DNA of 51,806 bases from JADKIH01 sp031367345 (GTDB lineage: Bacteria > Bacteroidota > Bacteroidia > AKYH767-A > 2013-40CM-41-45), in contig JANLPR010000097.1 in assembly GCA_031367345.1 (NCBI GenBank), positions 1 to 51,806 of the forward strand, read 5' to 3'. This document shows, in pieces, positions 50,286-51,806 of this stretch. Below the pieces are notes generated by a model, which worked only from the letters and a program-made list of their open reading frames with translations, ran no database searches and had not been told where the DNA came from. Within the stretch, counting starts at the first letter, position 1; each line of letters opens with the position of its first letter. The translations under genes were made by a program, and so were the position numbers.

Positions 50286-50945
50286 ATGACCATTCACAAA
50301 GAAGGTTACGTATCTCTTCTGCTTACATCGATTGTCTTACTGGTGATCAATGTAATTGCTGATACTTTTTTAAATCCGAACTACAGCGAAATTCAACTGG
50401 GAATCATTATCATTTCAGCGATCTTATTCCTGATTGTCTTACAATTCTTCCGTAGCCCGAAAAGAGAATTAACCATCAACGATAGATATATTATTGCACC
50501 GGCAGATGGAAAAGTAGTGGTGATTGAACAAACAGACGAGACAGAAGTATTAAAAGACCGACGCATACAAGTTTCAATTTTTATGTCGCCATTGAATGTG
50601 CATGTGAATAGATATCCAATAAGTGGACAAGTAACGTATTCAAAATATCATCCAGGATTATTTTTAGTGGCATGGCATCCGAAGTCATCGACAGAAAACG
50701 AACGCACAACGGTGGTTATAGAGAACAATGCAAAAGTTCCAATTTTACTTCGTCAGATCGCTGGAGCATTAGCGAGACGAATTGTTTGTTATCCGAAGAG
50801 CGGATGGATGGTAAAACAAGGCGAGGAGTTGGGCTTCATTAAATTTGGTTCAAGAGTCGATTTATTTTTGCCGTTAACAGCGAAAATAAAAGTAGGGCTT
50901 GAGCAAAAAGTAAAAGGCGGAGTAACAGTGATCGCAGAATTATAG
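50286..50945 (+). CDS. psd: Phosphatidylserine decarboxylase family protein
   Basis: Removes CO2 from phosphatidylserine to make phosphatidylethanolamine. The 219-residue protein is of the short archaeal/Bacteroidota type. It has two N-terminal helices (VSLLLTSIVLLVINVIADTF, LGIIIISAILFLIVLQFF), FRSPKRE, IAPADGKVVVIEQ, SIFMSPLNVHVNRYPISGQV, and the self-cleavage site LGFIKFGSRVDLFLP, where the Ser of FGS becomes the pyruvoyl group. In many relatives psd follows cdsA directly; here gdhA lies between them. Confidence 0.93.
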   Translation: MTIHKEGYVSLLLTSIVLLVINVIADTFLNPNYSEIQLGIIIISAILFLIVLQFFRSPKRELTINDRYIIAPADGKVVVIEQTDETEVLKDRRIQVSIFMSPLNVHVNRYPISGQVTYSKYHPGLFLVAWHPKSSTENERTTVVIENNAKVPILLRQIAGALARRIVCYPKSGWMVKQGEELGFIKFGSRVDLFLPLTAKIKVGLEQKVKGGVTVIAEL

Positions 50946-50969
50946 GAAACAGAATAAAAAGATAAAACG

Positions 50970-51013
50970 AAAAATGGCTATCGGCAAATATGATTTGTTG
51001 GTGGCCATTTTTT
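50970..51013 (+). terminator. Probable terminator after psd
   Basis: AAAATGGC (about 50971-50978) pairs with GCCATTTT (about 51004-51011), followed by TTT, with a long loop between. It is weaker than the other terminators in the window. Confidence 0.6.
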
Positions 51014-51180
51014 ATTGGATGTATTCGAGAGTAAAATTATATTTTGACTTGTGATGAAATCGAAATTGCTTCTTTTCAAGAAAAAACTTCTCCGTTGTGA
51101 CGAACTTGTCAACCATTTGTCGTAAAATTTTATAGCTCAAAGCAATTAAAATTTTGGATGCTTCGTAATTTAGAATAACA
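51014..51180. other. Gene-free stretch before the repeat region
   Basis: No open frame with recognisable content and no clear hairpin. It leads into the repeat block that fills the rest of the window. Confidence 0.6.
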
Positions 51181-51351
51181 AAGTCTGAACCGGGATTTTT
51201 CTGATTTTAGGATTTTTTTGATTCGTAATTTAGAAATTTGCGCTCGGCAGAATGTTGTGTGATGGGCTGTGTGAGAGATCATTCAGCCGCACACATTAGA
51301 GGGATTAATAATTTATTAATGATTAATGAAGAATAATTCTTTTTAATTGAC
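51181..51351. repeat. 171-bp direct repeat, copy 1
   Basis: Nearly identical, without indels, to 51636-51806 (offset 455 nt). It holds CTCGGCAGAATGTTGTGTGA and GGGCTGTGTGAGAGATCATT, and ends TTTTTAATTGAC. The first 45 nt also match 51383-51427 in the opposite orientation. Confidence 0.9.
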
Positions 51352-51382
51352 TGCTATATTAGGCGCTATTCTTTTATAAAAT

Positions 51383-51427
51383 TTCGAATCTTGAAAATCC
51401 TAAAATCAGGGAAATCCCGGTTCAGAC
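51383..51427. repeat. Inverted partial copy of the direct-repeat start
   Basis: AATCCTAAAATCAGGGAAAT followed by CCCGGTTCAGAC is the reverse complement of the beginning of both 171-bp copies, allowing a long hairpin with either. Confidence 0.8.
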
Positions 51428-51435
51428 ATTTTTCC

Positions 51436-51583
51436 GCTAGGCGAAATGTTCAGCCGGAGCAATAACTTTTATTCAATGGTAAACCAATTCTTCCGGCGGC
51501 ATTTCGACCGCTTGGCGAAATGTTCGGCTAGGGCAATAACTTTTCTTCAATGGTAAACCAATTCTTCCGGCGTCATTTCGCCT
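51436..51583. repeat. Two tandem 74-bp units
   Basis: Unit A 51436-51509 and unit B 51510-51583 differ at only a few bases. Each runs from GGCGAAATGTTC through TCAATGGTAAACCAATTCTT to GGCATTTCG or GTCATTTCGCC, so each has short inverted ends (GGCGAAATG/CATTTCGCC, perfect in unit B). Confidence 0.85.
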
Positions 51584-51600
51584 GGGAGTAACAAGAGTGT

Positions 51601-51635
51601 GAGTATGAAGTATGAAGTATGAAATATGAAGTCTG
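51601..51635. repeat. Short tandem array of TATGAAG/TCTGAAG units
   Basis: Units such as GTATGAAGTATGAAG repeat between 51601 and 51635 with small changes, running into the second 171-bp copy. Confidence 0.75.
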
Positions 51636-51806
51636 AAGTCTGAACCAGGATTTTTCTGATTTTAGGATTTTCTTGATTCGTAATTTTGAAAACTTCGCTC
51701 GGCAGAATGTTGTGTGATGGGCTGTGTGAGAGATCATTCAGCTGCACACAGTAGAGGGATTAATAATTTATTAATGATTAATGAAGAATAATTCTTTTTA
51801 ATTGAC
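51636..51806. repeat. 171-bp direct repeat, copy 2 (continues past the window edge)
   Basis: Matches 51181-51351 with scattered substitutions and no indels up to the last base of the window, so the repeat may extend farther. Confidence 0.9.

Noticed and set aside
51547..51747. 66-codon minus-strand frame at the window end
   Set aside because: It spans the boundary of unit B, the short tandem array and the direct repeat; it is a by-product of repeats.

Overview
The window reads as a chromosomal segment of a low-GC, heterotrophic member of the Bacteroidota. Supporting signs are secreted proteins with Por-type (T9SS) C-terminal sorting domains, a TonB receptor of the SusC/FepA type with an N-terminal carboxypeptidase-like domain, TAnnTTTG promoter boxes instead of sigma70 boxes, an atpD-atpC pair with a very short epsilon subunit, a clade II (lipoprotein-type) nitrous oxide reductase, DUF3822, and a bacterial GGGPS. 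I cannot name a genus.

Layout. 1-5.5 kb: 3' part of a T9SS-secreted protein, a decayed OsmC gene, murF, and divergent atpD-atpC. 5.5-15.2 kb: a nitrous-oxide respiration island. It has a 12-TM heme-copper-oxidase-like gene broken by one in-frame TAA, a Crp/Fnr regulator, then divergently a cytochrome c lipoprotein, nosZ, a membrane protein fused to NosL, nosD, nosF, nosY and a group III truncated hemoglobin. A convergent FAS1 lipoprotein closes it. CRP/FNR-type palindromes sit upstream of the nos operon and of the FAS1 gene. 15.3-20.2 kb: an orphan T9SS tail and a 1,391-residue Ig-like adhesin-type T9SS protein. 20.4-24.6 kb: ahcY, then phosphopantetheinyl transferase, GGGPS, PnuC and a NadR-like kinase. 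24.6-26.8 kb: a GHKL-ATPase/STAS-like pair (the ATPase broken by an in-frame TAA) and a beta-barrel protein, both apparently inserted before a TPP riboswitch and its TonB receptor (26.9-29.5 kb). 29.5-35.1 kb: leucine-rich-repeat protein, ribF, icd, a GH3-family adenylating-type enzyme and a LysE exporter. 35.2-39.3 kb: a five-gene, tightly packed surface cluster (four lipoproteins plus one Tat-exported alkaline-phosphatase-fold protein; one lipoprotein has a CX4CH heme-like motif). 39.3-51 kb: housekeeping genes (DUF3822, rsmD, coaD, NUDIX, pyrE, SRPBCC, birA, rsfS, ftsH, LUD, DUF2007, cdsA, gdh, psd) interrupted by a palindromic repeat element, and ending in an 860-bp gene-free region packed with repeats.

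How it works together. The island at 5.5-15.2 kb would deliver electrons through the cytochrome c lipoprotein to NosZ, assemble its copper centres with NosL and NosDFY, and guard against NO with the hemoglobin, under control of the adjacent Fnr-like protein. The riboswitch receptor and PnuC/NadR pair suggest vitamin scavenging. The cdsA-psd and GGGPS genes serve membrane lipid synthesis. The most unusual observations are two genes each interrupted by a single in-frame TAA with an otherwise intact frame, the shared operator palindrome, the NosL fusion, the 35-39 kb surface cluster and the large palindromic and direct repeats.
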